Below the pieces are notes generated by a model, which was given only the letters and a program-made list of their open reading frames with translations, did not search any database and was not told the origin of the DNA. A program made the translations under genes and the position numbers. A stretch of 55,682 bases of DNA, from NCBI GenBank assembly GCA_963575745.1, contig CAUYUJ010006480.1:174001-229682 (forward strand). The letters are read 5' to 3'. Origin of the DNA: Prorocentrum cordatum (taxonomy: Eukaryota > Sar > Dinophyceae > Prorocentrales > Prorocentraceae). Numbering within the stretch: the stretch's first letter is position 1; each line of letters begins with the position of its first letter. Of this stretch, positions 1 through 10,339 are shown one piece after another.

Positions 1-446
1 GCGTTCGCGCGGCTGGAGGTGCAAATCGAAAGACACCATCACCCACGGGGCGACCTCGAGCCCGCCCAAGAATATCAGGGCGCAGACCAGCCTGGCCACC
101 ACGGGAACACGAAACGGCTTCCGGCTGCGGCCCGGCGCCAGCTGCTTCCACCCCTTCAGCGCCAGGCCGGCGCGCAGAAGCTTGGGCCTGAGCCCCCGGA
201 ACTTCCCGTGCTCGGGGCGCGCCGCCATCCAGGTCGCGAGGAGCTTGGCGCCAGGGCTGGTGCTCGCCGCCGCGGTACTTCGCGTTCTCGAGATGGGTCA
301 GCATCACGTCGACGCCCTGGCTTGAATGCCCCGCCAGCTGGCGCCTCCAGCCAGAGTCCAACGCGATCCTCGCGCGCCGGCGGTAGTCGTTCATGACCTT
401 CGGCGTCGCGTTCATGCTCTTCAGGTGCGCAACCCCTCGACGAGGG
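1..446 (-). pseudogene. Tyrosine recombinase N-terminal part, decayed, cut by window edge
   Basis: Reading the minus strand, two frames give a coherent recombinase-like N-terminal half. One frame (about 430-275) contains a helical segment with KVMNDYRRRARIALDSGW. After a frameshift near 255-275 a second frame carries LLATWMAARPEHGKFRG, then ALKGWKQLAPGRSRKPFR, and ends at the window edge in SFDLHLQPRE. That last string sits where YR retrotransposon recombinases carry the first catalytic arginine (usual pattern YxRPxE), so the arginine appears to be Gln here. The catalytic Lys, HxxR, H/W and Tyr would lie left of the window. The domain follows RT and RNase H remnants on the same strand, the order expected in a YR retrotransposon. 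I am fairly sure of the family and sure it is broken. Confidence 0.6.
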
Positions 447-890
447 TCAAGGTTGGCCCCTCTCTCCAGCCCCCTCGTCCGATGGCCCAGGGCGCTTGTG
501 GTCGCTTGTCTCCGCGTCGCTGGGGCCCTCGCTCCCGCGCGCCTCCGCGCCCTCGGCCCCCGCGAGCTCGTCGAGCTCCTCGGGCAGCTTCGCCTGCGCG
601 GGGCGCAGCCTCGAGTTCAGCGAAACGTGGACATTGGATGCGGCAGGCATCCAGCGCCTGCCCGGCCCTGCAGCAGCCGCCAGCGCCCCCCGCGCAGCCC
701 GTGGCGACGCGGCCGTCATCGCCCGCTGCCGCGCGGCCCGGTCGGGGAGCCCTTCGGGCGGCGCGAGGGCGCGCGAGTCGGCCCCGGGGTTTATGGGCGG
801 CTCATCTGCCGCGCCCTACTCCGGAAGGATCCACCTGATCGCTGAGCGAATCTCTCTCGCCAGGCAGATGGCGCAGCACTTTTTGACACG
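447..890 (-). pseudogene. Linker between RNase H and recombinase of the decayed left-edge retrotransposon
   Basis: The minus strand from about 633 to 447 reads as an acidic, low-complexity segment with LPEELDELAGAEG, ending in a stop just before the recombinase-like frame. From about 965 to 840 another frame reads plausibly (EHYPRDNLDVASAFERRLAE), but I cannot assign it to a domain. Open plus-strand frames here, including one of 475 codons, are by-products of the GC-rich composition. Confidence 0.35.
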
Positions 891-2385
891 GGCTAGCGTC
901 GCAGAAGTCCTCGGCCAGGCGCCGTTCGAACGCCGAGGCCACGTCGAGATTGTCTCTGGGATAGTGCTCGCGCGCGCCAGCCCCCGGGCCCGCGCGCGCC
1001 TCGACGGGGCGTGGCCGCTGCCGCCCGCGTCTCAGGCAGCGCGGCGCGCTCGGCCGACTTCCACTGGCCTCGAGCTGCGACGTGCCAATCGGCCTTCCTC
1101 GGCAGCTTGCGCGGCATCTGGGGGGAAGTCAAGTGCCCCCATCGAAACTCTCATCGGGAAGTCCATTGACGTTATCATCGAAACTCTCGAAACCCGCCCG
1201 CTGCAGCGCGTGCTGTCCGGCGGAAGAAGACGAGCGGCGATGCCTCGACCTCTCGGGGGCGCGGCCGTGCAGGGCCGCCTCCTCGGGGCGCCGCCGCGTC
1301 GAACCAGGCTGCGCTCGCTGGCGCCACTGGCGTCGACCACGCCGCTCCAAGGCGACTTCCAAGAGGCGGAGAGCGCGCCGCGAGACACCCACGGGCTCGG
1401 CCTTGACGGACGGCCAGAGAGGGGCGAGCCCGACAGGGTGGGCCTGCGCGGACTTCCACGCAGCGTGGAACACCTACGTGGTCCGCCACGCGAGCAGGCC
1501 GACGCTCGCAGTGGCCCGCGAGACCCTCGATCACGCGAGCGCGCGAGCGGGCGCCTTCCGCCGAGCCGGCAGCCAGCGCAGCCCCGCGCCCAGCCGCCAG
1601 CGGCGGGCGCGTGCGAGGCGGGCCCCCCGCGCCAGTTCGACTCCGAGGACCTCCGTCGCGGGGGCCTTCTCCAGAAGGTCGCGAATTACGTTGCTTGCGT
1701 TCGCGCGGGGGTCGCAGGCGCCCGCGGAGCCAGCGGCGCGCTGGCCCTGGCCGGCCCCCCGCGCGCCCAAGTTGCCCACGTGGAAGTCATGGGCCAGCGG
1801 CAGGCCGGAGCCCAAAGACGGCCGGCCCCCAGCGATCAGCTAGGGTGGCAGCAACCCCAAAGCCGGCCCCTGGGCGGCGCGGCACTCGTTGATCGTCTGC
1901 GCCGCCGCGAGGCTCGCCCATGAAGAGGGGGGCGCAACGCGGCCGCCAGACCTCGTCGGGGCTCGCGACGTGGAGTACGAACCGCCTCTCGAGCACAACC
2001 TCCTCGCCGTCAGCGGGGGCAGTGCGACAAACTCGGCCAACTACTCGCGCATCCTCCGCCTGTGGAAGCAGTCCGCGACGTCGGCCTTCGCCGTTTGGGC
2101 GCCGTCGACACCTTCGCCCAGCTCAACGCGGCCTAGACCCTCAGAAGTGCAGAGCTGGACGCAAGGCGGTGGCCTGAACGGTCGATTGACTGGTCTGGCA
2201 TCTGTGGTCAGCCGCAGCGCCCCGCGCTGTTTCCCTCCTTCACGAAAAACATCGAGGTGAAGTGCTTCGTCGTTTAGGTAAACGAATGATTCTCTTCTGA
2301 TCAAGCTGGTGCACAAGGCGCCAGGAAAGCTGAGGACTCGACTCCAGCTGACGGTCCACGCACGGCCCAACAGCCCCGAATGCAT
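890..2385 (-). pseudogene. Reverse transcriptase and RNase H of a decayed YR retrotransposon
   Basis: The minus strand gives RT blocks in order but in different frames. The fingers carry LRLTTDARPVNRPF and the FRPPP...TSEGLGRVE stretch, and motif A is ADVADCFHR near 2070. An in-frame TAG (2041-2043) stands where the family has a Trp, followed directly by LAEFVALPPLTA. A motif-B-like segment follows near 1940. Motif C reads HVGNLGA at about 1770-1785 instead of YxDN or YxDD, so both the Tyr and the catalytic Asp are lost. Then come a thumb-like LGVELARG...RRWRL segment (about 1690-1580), a GHC block (about 1515), an LWPSVKAE block (about 1430), the RNase H first Asp in VVDASG (about 1334), and DWHVAARGQWKSAE (about 1090). 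At least four frameshifts and one nonsense codon make it non-functional. The family is distinct from the intact element at 46.5-53.2 kb. Confidence 0.75.
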
Positions 2386-2947
2386 GGTCTAGCGCATCTA
2401 CCTCCTCAGAACTCCGCCGATACCGTTCGATGGACCTCTCGAGCAAATCGCGGGCGGGTGCCCCGCAGATCAGGTCCGCATACTCGCGTCGCGGACGTTG
2501 TCTGGAAGGGACACCTTGCCCCCTCGTCGGTTGCCACTGTCATGCGCGCCTCGTCGCACGCCGACTCGGCGCGGAGAAGCGCGCGAGAGGAGCATGCCAA
2601 CTGAGGACAGCTTTCTGAAACCACGCGTGGATCTCGCCATGCACCCGCGCTGCGGCTTCAGGAGCTCCACACACTCCTGGATCGCCACCGCAGCCAGACA
2701 CGCAATACAGTGCCTGCAGAACCTGGTTGGCCCTGTTGTCCAACGCGCGCCGAAGCCCCACCCGTCGACGAACTCCACGAGAGATTCGGGGAGCAGGTGG
2801 CTCGACGGGGAGATGCGGCACAAGACAAGGCACAATGCACATCTTTACGGCGTGCCGCGCCGAGCTCGGGGCTGGGACGGGCTTCGTGGGCACTCGCCCA
2901 AGGGGGGGCAGACCGGCCCCGAATGCCGCCCCTGGGCCCTGGGCGCG
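2386..2947 (-). pseudogene. Pre-RT region of the decayed left-edge retrotransposon
   Basis: Three alternating minus frames read as coherent protein: SLVEFVDGWGFGA, then NRANQVLQALYCVSGC, then VAIQECVELLKPQRGCM and LERSIERYRRSSEEVDALD, leading into FFVKEGG just before the RT fingers. FFVK followed by a Gly/Lys stretch is the usual entry to the RT fingers in YR elements. The frame changes at least three times. I assign no function beyond the pre-RT segment. Confidence 0.45.
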
Positions 2948-3942
2948 TCACTGCCCGCCTGCGGCGTTGGTTGCCGCCGAACCGCTTGATCCACCGCCGC
3001 CTGCCTGGGACTCGCCCTGCGCTGTCTCGCGCATCGATGCGCCGGCCTCGGCGGCAACTGCTGCAGAACTCGCGGCCCCAGACGACGGCCCCAGATTGGC
3101 GGGGTGCGCGGCAGCCAAGGCAAGCAGGTCCCCCTCATCACCTGCGTGCTTCATGGCCTGCGCGATCGTAGCCGAGGCGCCCGTCAGCACCTCCATCGCC
3201 AGCGACGCCCCCTGCTCGACCGAGAACGGGGGGCGCAGCGCCGGCCCTTGCATGCCGCCCTCGTCGGGGGCGGCTCGCGCGGCATTAGTCTCGACCTCCG
3301 ACGCACCCGCACGACGCCTGCTGGTCCGCATGCCGCCTCCACGCCGGCGGTCGGGGGCTCCTGCTCCTCCCTGGTGGTAGGAGGCCGGCTCGAGATCACT
3401 GGCCTGAACGCCAGGCAACCACGCGCTGCCGTCCGCGTCCACGCTGGCGAAACCTACCAATGGTCACTGGTCCCTCGGCCGCTGGCGCCGGCATCGGCAG
3501 CGCGTCGCTCCTCGGCACCCGCTCCTCGACAGGCGGCTCGGACACCGCGATCTCGTCGTCGGCCCTGGCCTGCTCGAAGGAGCGCAGATCGTCAGCAGAC
3601 TCCCATCGTCGCGCGCCGAAGGTCGACACGCTGACGCACAGCGTCGGCGACCTCCATGCCTTCGTCAGAACAATCGTCGGCGTCGCCTCCTCCACGAACC
3701 CGCCTGGTCGCGACGATCTCCACGTCCTCTGCGACGCCCCACACAAGAAGAGACTGGCCGTCGTCCTCGAAGATCTTCGTTCCCAGACCGAAGACAATGT
3801 CAGGCAACGGCACCGCGAAGCCGGCCGCAATCCGCGACCGTAGCTCGCGCACCGACACGCCAAAGCACACCTTGTAGTGGAACCGTCGGACGGGCGTCGC
3901 CAAGAAGTTCCGCACCCAGATCAGGACGGTTTCGTTCGCCAT
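2948..3942 (-). pseudogene. Ubiquitin-like N-terminal domain plus Gag-like region, frameshifted
   Basis: An ATG at 3942 opens a frame whose first ~80 residues (3942-3700) look like a ubiquitin-type beta-grasp: VLIWVRNFLATP, a KVCFGVSVRELRSRIA helix entry, PLPDIVFGLGTKIFEDDG, and VEIVATRR at the end. The pattern of hydrophobic strands, a helix after VxELRxRI and a DDG turn before the last strand fits ubiquitin-like folds. The frame stops at 3592. A second frame (about 3610-3470, ESADDLRSFEQARADDEIAV) and a third (3460-2948, with an Ala-rich helical VEQGASLAMEVLTGA) continue the product, so it carries two frameshifts. Position before RT suggests the Gag-like N-terminus of the left-edge element. 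A captured host gene fragment is the alternative. Confidence 0.4.
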
Positions 3943-3998
3943 GCCAATCGAAGGAGAACACGACGGAACTCCATCCAGCCGGCTGCCGCTCCGCAACC

Positions 3999-4355
3999 TT
4001 AATCGCGGGAGTGCGTGGCGACACTCCTGCTGATTGTTGCCACGAGCGGACGAAATTCTCCGCCTGCGCAGCCGGCGCCACCGGTTCCGCGGTGCTCCGC
4101 GGCCACTTGTGAGGCGGAAGCCGAACCTGGCTCCTCGGACAGCTCCTCGCCCACGATCACCTCCCAGCTGTTACCGATCGTCCCAGCCATGAATCGGACG
4201 TCGAGCAACCGAAAGATACAGAGAGCGGTGGTGGCCGACAGGAGGTGGTGGCCCTGAAGGCCTGAGAGCGATGCCTCCCTCACTCCTGCGAGAAATTTCA
4301 TCATAAACAGCTGTTGGAGGATATACACAGGGCAGCATGCCGAGATCAAGCCCAT
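3999..4355 (-). pseudogene. Unassigned open frame upstream of the left-edge element
   Basis: A 118-codon minus frame ends in a TGA at 3999, close to the ubiquitin-like start. It contains ALCIFRLLDVRFMAGTIGN and an acidic EELSEEP stretch. The residue mix looks more protein-like than the neighbouring shadows, but I recognise no domain. It could be an upstream part of the decayed element or chance. Confidence 0.2.
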
Positions 4356-4377
4356 TCAAATCTGTGCAGGCACATAC

Positions 4378-4573
4378 ATGATGGTGATGATGATGCGGGG
4401 GAGGGGGAGGAGGAGGAGGAGGAGGAGGAGGAGGAGGGAGGAGGAGGAGGAGGAGGAGGAGGAGGAGGCGGAGGAGGGAGGCGGAGGAGGAGGAGGAGGA
4501 GTAGGAGGAGAAGGAGGAGGAGGAGGAGGGGGAAGAGGAGGAGGAGGAGAAGGAGGAGGAGGAGGAGGAAGAG
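4378..4573. repeat. GGA microsatellite
   Basis: Nearly uninterrupted GGA units on the plus strand, with a few GGC, GTA and AAG variants. All open frames here (poly-Glu, poly-Arg, poly-Gly; poly-Leu, poly-Ser, poly-Pro on the other strand) are products of the repeat. Confidence 0.95.
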
Positions 4574-4831
4574 GGTTCGCAGAATTCGCCCCGAAGGGAT
4601 CACTACATGCAAGCTCAGACCCTGGCTGCCAGCAACAGGTGTGAACAGCGTGCGGTGTCAACTGCTGCGGCCAGGCCGTTGCCTCGGCGGCCGGCCCCGG
4701 CATCTCAGCTCGGCGGCCAGGCCTGTCACCTGTCAGCTCGGCGGCTCCTGGGAACTCTGCTCCAAAGCGGGACGCAGGCCTCAGCAACCCTGGCAGAGGA
4801 GGAGGAGGAGGCGGAGGGGGCGGAGGAGGAC
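4574..4831. other. Short non-repetitive spacer ending in GGA
   Basis: This spacer holds a short internal repetition of CAGCTCGGCGG (about 4705-4745) and a short GGA tract at 4796-4830. No gene is seen. Confidence 0.5.
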
Positions 4832-5745
4832 CAGTGTGAACCTTAAAACCCACCAACGAGGTTGGAGTAAACCCTCACTCCAAGCTCCCTCTTCAGAGGC
4901 CCCCTACAAAGACTCATGTCCAATCAGGGAAGTGCCCCGTTGGGAGACACCCGTTGGAAGATCCTGAAGCGTGCCAGAACACCAGTCTCGGAATTTCAAC
5001 GTCACGACTCATCTTGATTGCTGCTTTTTGACGACCTCGAATCGTGCCAGAACACCTTTCCTGGGACTTAAACACCCAGAGTCAACGTAACCGCTGCGCC
5101 CTGACAGTCCTGAATCGTGCCAAAACACTAGTTCTGGTACGTTAATCATGGAAACAAATGAAACGCTTGCAGTGTTTTAAAGCGGATGTGCGCGGCGTTA
5201 AAGCGAGAACCACATGTTGAGAAGAAGCCTCCCTCAATCCGTGAGGCTTTTGCACATGTGTAAAACGAATGCGCACGGTGAGTAAGCGAGAACCGCATTT
5301 TGAAAGAAACCCGCCTTCAATCCGTGAAACTCGTTCCAATGTTTAAGAAGACTGCGCGCGGCGCTAAGCGAAAACAGTAGTTTGAAACCAACCCGCCCTC
5401 AAACGTGCACGGCGCTGAGACGAGAACCAAAGTTTTAAAACGATTCGCCCTGCATCCGTGAAATTCTTACAAAATCACAGGAAAAATAGTGTGCACGGCG
5501 CTAAGGCGAGAGCCACATGTTGACAATGACCCGGCCTCAATCAGCGAAACTCTTGCAAATGGTTAAAACGACTGTGCGCGGGACCACATTTTGAAAACCA
5601 CCCTCTCTCCATCCGTGAAGTTGTTGCCAATTCTTTAGCTTCAGTATACAAGTGATGAGAAATTCGCAAGCGAAGCGCCCAGCCCGCCCTTCCGACTGGC
5701 CTCGGGGTACGACGGGGAAGAATCATTCACAAGAAACAGAATGGA
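4832..5745 (+). repeat. R1 dispersed repeat, copy 1
   Basis: This copy begins ACCAGTGTGAACC, continues through CTCCAAGCTCCCTCTTC, and ends near ACTGGCCTCGGGGTACGAC just before a new GGA tract. The same order recurs at 35725-36345 and 38915-39668, and the end alone at 37660-37775. Inside are two kinds of internal tandem: three ~65-bp units with GTGCCAGAACACC, and about six ~80-bp units with GCGCGGCGCTAAGGCGAGA and CCGCCCTCAATCCGTGAAA. No coding frame is conserved between copies. Confidence 0.85.
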
Positions 5746-6060
5746 GGAGGAGGAGGAGAAGAAAAAGGAGGAGTAGGAGGAGGAAGACGGAGTGAGCAGG
5801 ATAATACCGATAAGACAATGAACAGGATGACGCGGACAGTGATGAGGAGGTGAGGAACCAGACGCCCGACGTCATGTTATATATATATATATACATATGT
5901 ATATATATATATATATATATACATATATAGATATATAACACCATCGACGAAAAGGTTTCGACCCACTCCCTGCGGCCAGCTTTTCACCCTGAGTCGTTGT
6001 TCGACGGATCTCGGGCCAGCGAAGCACCCTGGAGGCAGAAGCGTCCAAGAACTCTCCGTC
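5746..6060. repeat. GGA tract, TA microsatellite and spacer
   Basis: GGA-rich purine sequence (5746-5800) is followed by TA/CATATA microsatellite at 5877-5940. The remainder is unassigned. Confidence 0.8.
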
Positions 6061-6640
6061 AAGCTTCTGCTGCGCGTGCGAGTGGGTCTGCGAGGGGGCG
6101 GGGGAGGAGGGATGAGCATGGAGGGAGGAGGGAGGAGGTGGTGGAGAGGGAGGGCGAGGAGGAAAAGGAGGACGAGGAGGAGGGGGAGGAGGACGAGGAG
6201 GAGGAAGACGAGGAGGAGGCAGGAAAGATCACTGTCCGCTGAGGGCCCGGCCACCCGTGCTCGGCGCCGGACGGGGCAGGAGCAGAAGCGACGGCCTCCT
6301 CGGGGAAGGGGGCTCCGCAGGTGCCCGGACTGCGCGCGCGGTCCCCCTTCCCCACCAGGGGACAGGGGAAGCAGCAAGAGGGGGAAGTAGGAGGAGGAGG
6401 AGGAGGAGGAGGAGGACGAGGACAGCAGGACGAGGAGGACGAGGAGGACGGGGAGGAGGACGAGGAGGAGGAGGAGGAGGACAGGAGGACGAGGAGGAAG
6501 AGGAGGAGGAGGAGGAGGAGGAGGAGGAGGAGGGAGGAGGAGGAGGAGTAGGAGGAAGAGGAGGAAGAGGAGGAGGAAGAGGAAGAGGAGGAGGAGGAGG
6601 AGGAGGAGGAGGAGGGCGAGGAGGAGGAGGAGGAGGAGGT
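6061..6640. repeat. GGA/CGA microsatellite in two blocks
   Basis: GGA with GAC and AGA variants occurs at 6090-6225 and 6385-6640. They are separated by ~150 bp of GC-rich sequence with no gene. The 348-, 206- and 150-codon frames through it are repeat artefacts. Confidence 0.9.
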
Positions 6641-6714
6641 GTCGAACGATGGAATGGCAGTCCGCCGTCCTCCACTCAACTGGCACTCTTATACCTACTA
6701 GATACATAATGCAG

Positions 6715-6860
6715 CAGCAGACAGACAAGAGCGACAAAATCATTATGCCATGCATTGCATGCAAGCCATGTGTTGCATGCAAGCTGCGTGGTGTGCAAAC
6801 TGTGTGATGTAAGCCATGCCGTGCAAACGATGTGGTATGGGTTGCAATCCGATGCGCACG
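6715..6860. repeat. Degenerate ~18-bp TGCATGCAAGC/TGTGCAAAC repeat
   Basis: Irregular copies of TTGCATGCAAGC, TGTGCAAACTG and GTGCAAACGATG are spaced about 18 bp apart. They resemble the A module (TTGCACCACATAGATTGCAC) of the 10.3-24.5 kb composite repeat. Confidence 0.6.
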
Positions 6861-6869
6861 GGGGAGCCC

Positions 6870-7237
6870 GTGGGAGCCCATGAGGCGAAAACCCGGAACT
6901 CCCAGCCAGCACCGGGTGCCCACGAGGCCAGCACCAGGCGCCCAGGAGGCAACCCCGGGCGCCCCTCAGCCAAGACGAGGCGCCCAGGCACGCACCTGGA
7001 GGAACTCCCAGCCAGCACAGAGCGCCAACCAGGCGAGAAGTCGAACTCCCAGCAAATCCGCCAGGAATGCATGGGCCAAAACACGCTCTCTGTGCAAGCA
7101 CTGCTTGGGGAACTCTCGGAAGTCTGCACGGATCTCTCTGGCTGGCGCTGGGTCCCCCGGGGCAGGAGGGGGCCGCGCCGACCTGTGGAAAACCGCGCGG
7201 ACCTCCGACAACTTACGCTCATGTCGCTTGCTCTTGG
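6870..7237. repeat. Irregular GC-rich repeats with AACTCCCAGCCAGCAC
   Basis: AACTCCCAGCCAGCAC occurs at about 6897 and 7004, and GGCGCCCAGG-type units recur between. From 7085 the sequence shares a CAAGCACTGCTTGGGG stretch with the fold-back at 25.6 kb and a CGCGCGGACCTCCGA motif found again near 26980 and 37130. No gene is supported. Confidence 0.5.
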
Positions 7238-7380
7238 ATGGTGGGCTTGTTTTCCACCACCACCACCATAAGTAGGAGGGGGAGGGGGTCCTCCTCTTCT
7301 TCTTCTTCCTCCTCCTCCTCATCCTCCACCTCCTTCCCCCCTCCAACTTATGGTGGTGGTGGTGGAAAACAGGCCCATCA
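7238..7380. repeat. Fold-back element with TCC loop
   Basis: Arms of about 43 bp (7238-7285 and 7336-7380) are inverted copies. The shared core is TTTTCCACCACCACCACCAT followed by AAGT and a G-rich run. The loop is a TCC microsatellite. It would form a long hairpin. A short perfect target duplication was not obvious. Confidence 0.75.
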
Positions 7381-8540
7381 TTGGAGACACTGGAGATGGT
7401 CTGCTTTCGGCTACTCGCAGGGAGCGACCCTGCAGGAAACCCGTTCGGCGAGCGGTTTTCGGGAAGCTCGGGAGGGGGGGGGAGGGGCAGCCAACCGCAG
7501 GCGCACGCGCAAGCCGCCTCTATCGCGTCGCAATCGGCGATTAGGGGAGCCCAGTGGGCCCGAATCAAAGGTCACTCCGGCTAAGGGCCCCTCTTACCTT
7601 GTGGATGTAGCCGATACTCCGCCAGCTTCCGCCGGAACTTCCGCCGTGCTCCGCCAGAGAGGCCGTCCTGGAGTCCTCGGGACCCGCGCACGGCGTTGAC
7701 CTCTCCGTGAGAACGGGTGGTGGTGCTTCCTGGTCCTGTTTCGAACGCGTTGCCCAAGGCCCGAACAACAGGACGTCTCGTGGCCGACCCCGCTGAGAAG
7801 TCAACCGAATACAGCGCGACAGCAGTGCTCAACAACAAGATCATGTCGGAAGGGCCACAAGAACGCACGCGCGGGGACCGCCGTGAACCAGGAAGGCGGG
7901 CAGGCCCCATCTCCATCTCCGACGTGCCACTCCTACGTACTTGCCCCCACCTCCGTAGGAGCAGCACTGTATGGGGCAGCTCCCCGCTCTCCCCTACACG
8001 AGAATGGGAGGGGCTGCCCGAGCACAAGAAATGTGGACCAGCAACTGGATGCATCCTACTCCGCCAGCTTCCGCCCGAGCTTCCGCCGGGTCGGTCCTCG
8101 GTTTGGCTCCACCGGCTTCCGCGGCTCGCTTCCGCAGGGGGGAAACGAGGTCAGGCTCTCGCACGCTCGCCGAGAAGGTCTTTCCTGGGGCCAGCCGCCG
8201 CGTCAGCCCGCGCCCCGAAAACAAAATAAGCACCTCGGAGCAAGGTGGGGGGCACACGGGATCAGGGCCAGCAGGGACGTCTCGAGGTGCCCACCTACCT
8301 GACTGTGCAGAAGGGTGGGAGCCGGGACGCTTCCTGGGGGCCTCCGGCTGAGGGGTGCTGGATCCTCTTGTTAGCGGCGGCATCCATATCGATAAGACCA
8401 CCCTTCGGGTGATGAGGTTGGGGGGATTGACATCATCATTGATGCGCAGTGAACGCGCAACTCAACCCACGAGTCGACACACATCATAAGATCAACATGT
8501 GTTTGTCCGTCCATGTAGTGGTATACGCGCTATGTTATAT
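7381..8540. other. No gene seen
   Basis: This is GC-rich sequence with short dispersed motifs only: CGCCAGCTTCCGCC recurs at about 7620 and 8065. All open frames are composition-driven and none has a recognisable domain. Confidence 0.5.
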
Positions 8541-8554
8541 GTTTGTGTTGTGTT

Positions 8555-8559
8555 TTCAC

Positions 8560-8598
<39 letters not shown>

Positions 8599-8682
8599 CA
8601 TACGTATGTAAATGTATATGTGCGTGTGTATATATATATGTATATGTATACATATATACATACATATATATATATATATTCT
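8555..8682. repeat. TA/TG/CATA microsatellite
   Basis: TATATA is followed by TGTGTG, TATATGTA and CATACATA units. This is alternating purine-pyrimidine DNA. Confidence 0.95.
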
Positions 8683-8719
8683 GACTGTCGCCGTACTACT
8701 GCAGGGTTCAGGGTGGGCC

Positions 8720-9290
8720 CTCCTCGGGATCTCTTGAAGCCGTTTTCAAGCCGTCTTGGGGGCCTCCTGGGCCGTCTTGCGACCCTCTGGGGCCGTCTTA
8801 GTCCCTCAGGTCAATCGACGGGGCCTCCTGGAGCTGTTCTGGGGCGGTCTGGGGGCACAGTTGGGCTGTCTTGGGGCCCTCTTGGACCATCTGGAGCCAC
8901 TCGGGGAGTCCTCTTGAAGCGTCTTGGACCCCTCTTGGGCCTCTCTTGGGCCGTCCTAGGCTCGTCTTGGGGTCCTCTTGGGCGCCTATTGGGCCATCTT
9001 GGAGCGATCTCGGGGGCCTCTTCGGCCGTCTCGGGCGCTCTGGAGACCGAGGAGCCGAGTGCTCGAAAATTGCACTGAAACCGACGAAAAGCCTACATTG
9101 CCTCCCGGGGGCCTCTTGGGAGTCGTCTTCGGGCCCCCTTGGGCCCAACTTGGTCCATCTTGGACCCATCGTGGCCGTCTGTCGGCGCTCGTCGGGTCCT
9201 CCTGAGACCTCCTGGAGCCCTCCAGGGCAGTCTTGGAGTCATCTGGGGCCGTCTGGGGCCCTCCTGGCTCCAGACACAAGCTTCCCGGAA
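8720..9290 (+). repeat. Degenerate GGGCCGTCTTGG-type short tandem array
   Basis: Loose 10-14-bp units of the type CTTGGGCCGTCTTGGGG fill the region. A short different island (about 9045-9110) carries CGAAAATTGCACTGAAACC. Arrays of the same kind lie at 16745-16815 and 53240-54480 in this orientation, and at 14205-14345, 14740-14830 and 30460-30980 in the opposite one. Long open frames rich in Gly, Leu, Pro and Ser are repeat artefacts. Confidence 0.75.
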
Positions 9291-9339
9291 AGGCCTGGAG
9301 TTGTGCCAGGTCAGTTTTCTCTGAATACGGGGGTGGGCT

Positions 9340-10090
9340 GAATTAGTACAGCTATAACTGTACATGCTTATGCATATGTGTATGTGGATGCAAAGGTATA
9401 CAGATGTGTCTGTGTCTGTGCCTATGTATGTATGCATGCATGTATGTATATGTAGATGTGTGGATGGATCTGTATGTGTGCATGTATATGTAAATGTTTA
9501 TCTACATGCATATGCACATGCATGTGTAGTTGTATATGCATGTTTGAATACATACGTAGACATACATACATATATATATGTTTGTGTAGAAATATGTACA
9601 TGCAGCTGCAAGTGTATGCGTATGTGTATGGTCATGTGTATGTGGATGTGCATGTATATGTAACTGTAACTCTATACGTACATGTACATGTAACTGTTCG
9701 TGTGCATGTGTATGTATAGGCCCATGTGTATATGTACAGGTGCTGGTATGTTTTGTGTTTATGTATATGTGAATGTGGCTATGCATGTATATGTTTATGT
9801 ATAATGTATTGTAACCTGCTTATGCGTATACAAGCATATTTGTATGTGTAGATGTACATATATGCAGAACTACATAAACATATACGCGTGCTTGTTTGTA
9901 CACATGTGCATATGTATACGTATACCTATACTTATATATTTCTGTGTGTATGTGCGTATAAATGTAGGTATATGTATGTGTATGTGCATGTGTGAACATA
10001 TGTGTACATGTCCAAGTGTGTGTGTTTGTGTGTGTCTAGTTTTTCCTTGGATTCAATATATCTGTACATGCATATCTGCAGATGTGCATG
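9340..10090. repeat. TGTATG/TGCATG hexanucleotide-like microsatellite
   Basis: About 750 bp of TGTATATG, TGCATGTG and related alternating purine-pyrimidine units, much degenerated. Such DNA can adopt left-handed or cruciform forms. There is no gene. Confidence 0.9.
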
Positions 10091-10124
10091 ATTATCCAAA
10101 CAATGTTTGGCCGTAGGGGTCCGT

Positions 10125-10339
10125 GCTAGTCCTGTCAGGAACTGGGCCTTGTGGCCGGTCTGGCGGCTTTGTCGTCGTGCCGCCCCGTCGCCGCCTCGTG
10201 GCCGCCCGTTGGCTGGGCCGTGTGGCTGGTCTGGCGGCTATATCGTCGCCGCCCCGTCGCCGCGTCGTCATCTGGGCCGAATGGCTGGTCTGGCGGTTAT
10301 GTGGCCGCCGTCGCCGCCCGTCGCCGCCGTTGGTTTGCA
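10125..10339 (+). repeat. ~80-bp tandem repeat, about 2.7 units
   Basis: Units share GGTCTGGCGG(C/T)T followed by GTCGCCGCCCCGTCGCCGC and end in GGCCG(T/A)(G/A)TGGCTGGT. No coding evidence. Confidence 0.8.

Noticed and set aside
496-1923. 475-codon open frame on the plus strand
   Set aside because: It lies opposite RT/RNase H motifs read on the minus strand, and its own Arg/Ser/Pro-rich sequence has no domain; GC-rich DNA rarely gives stops.
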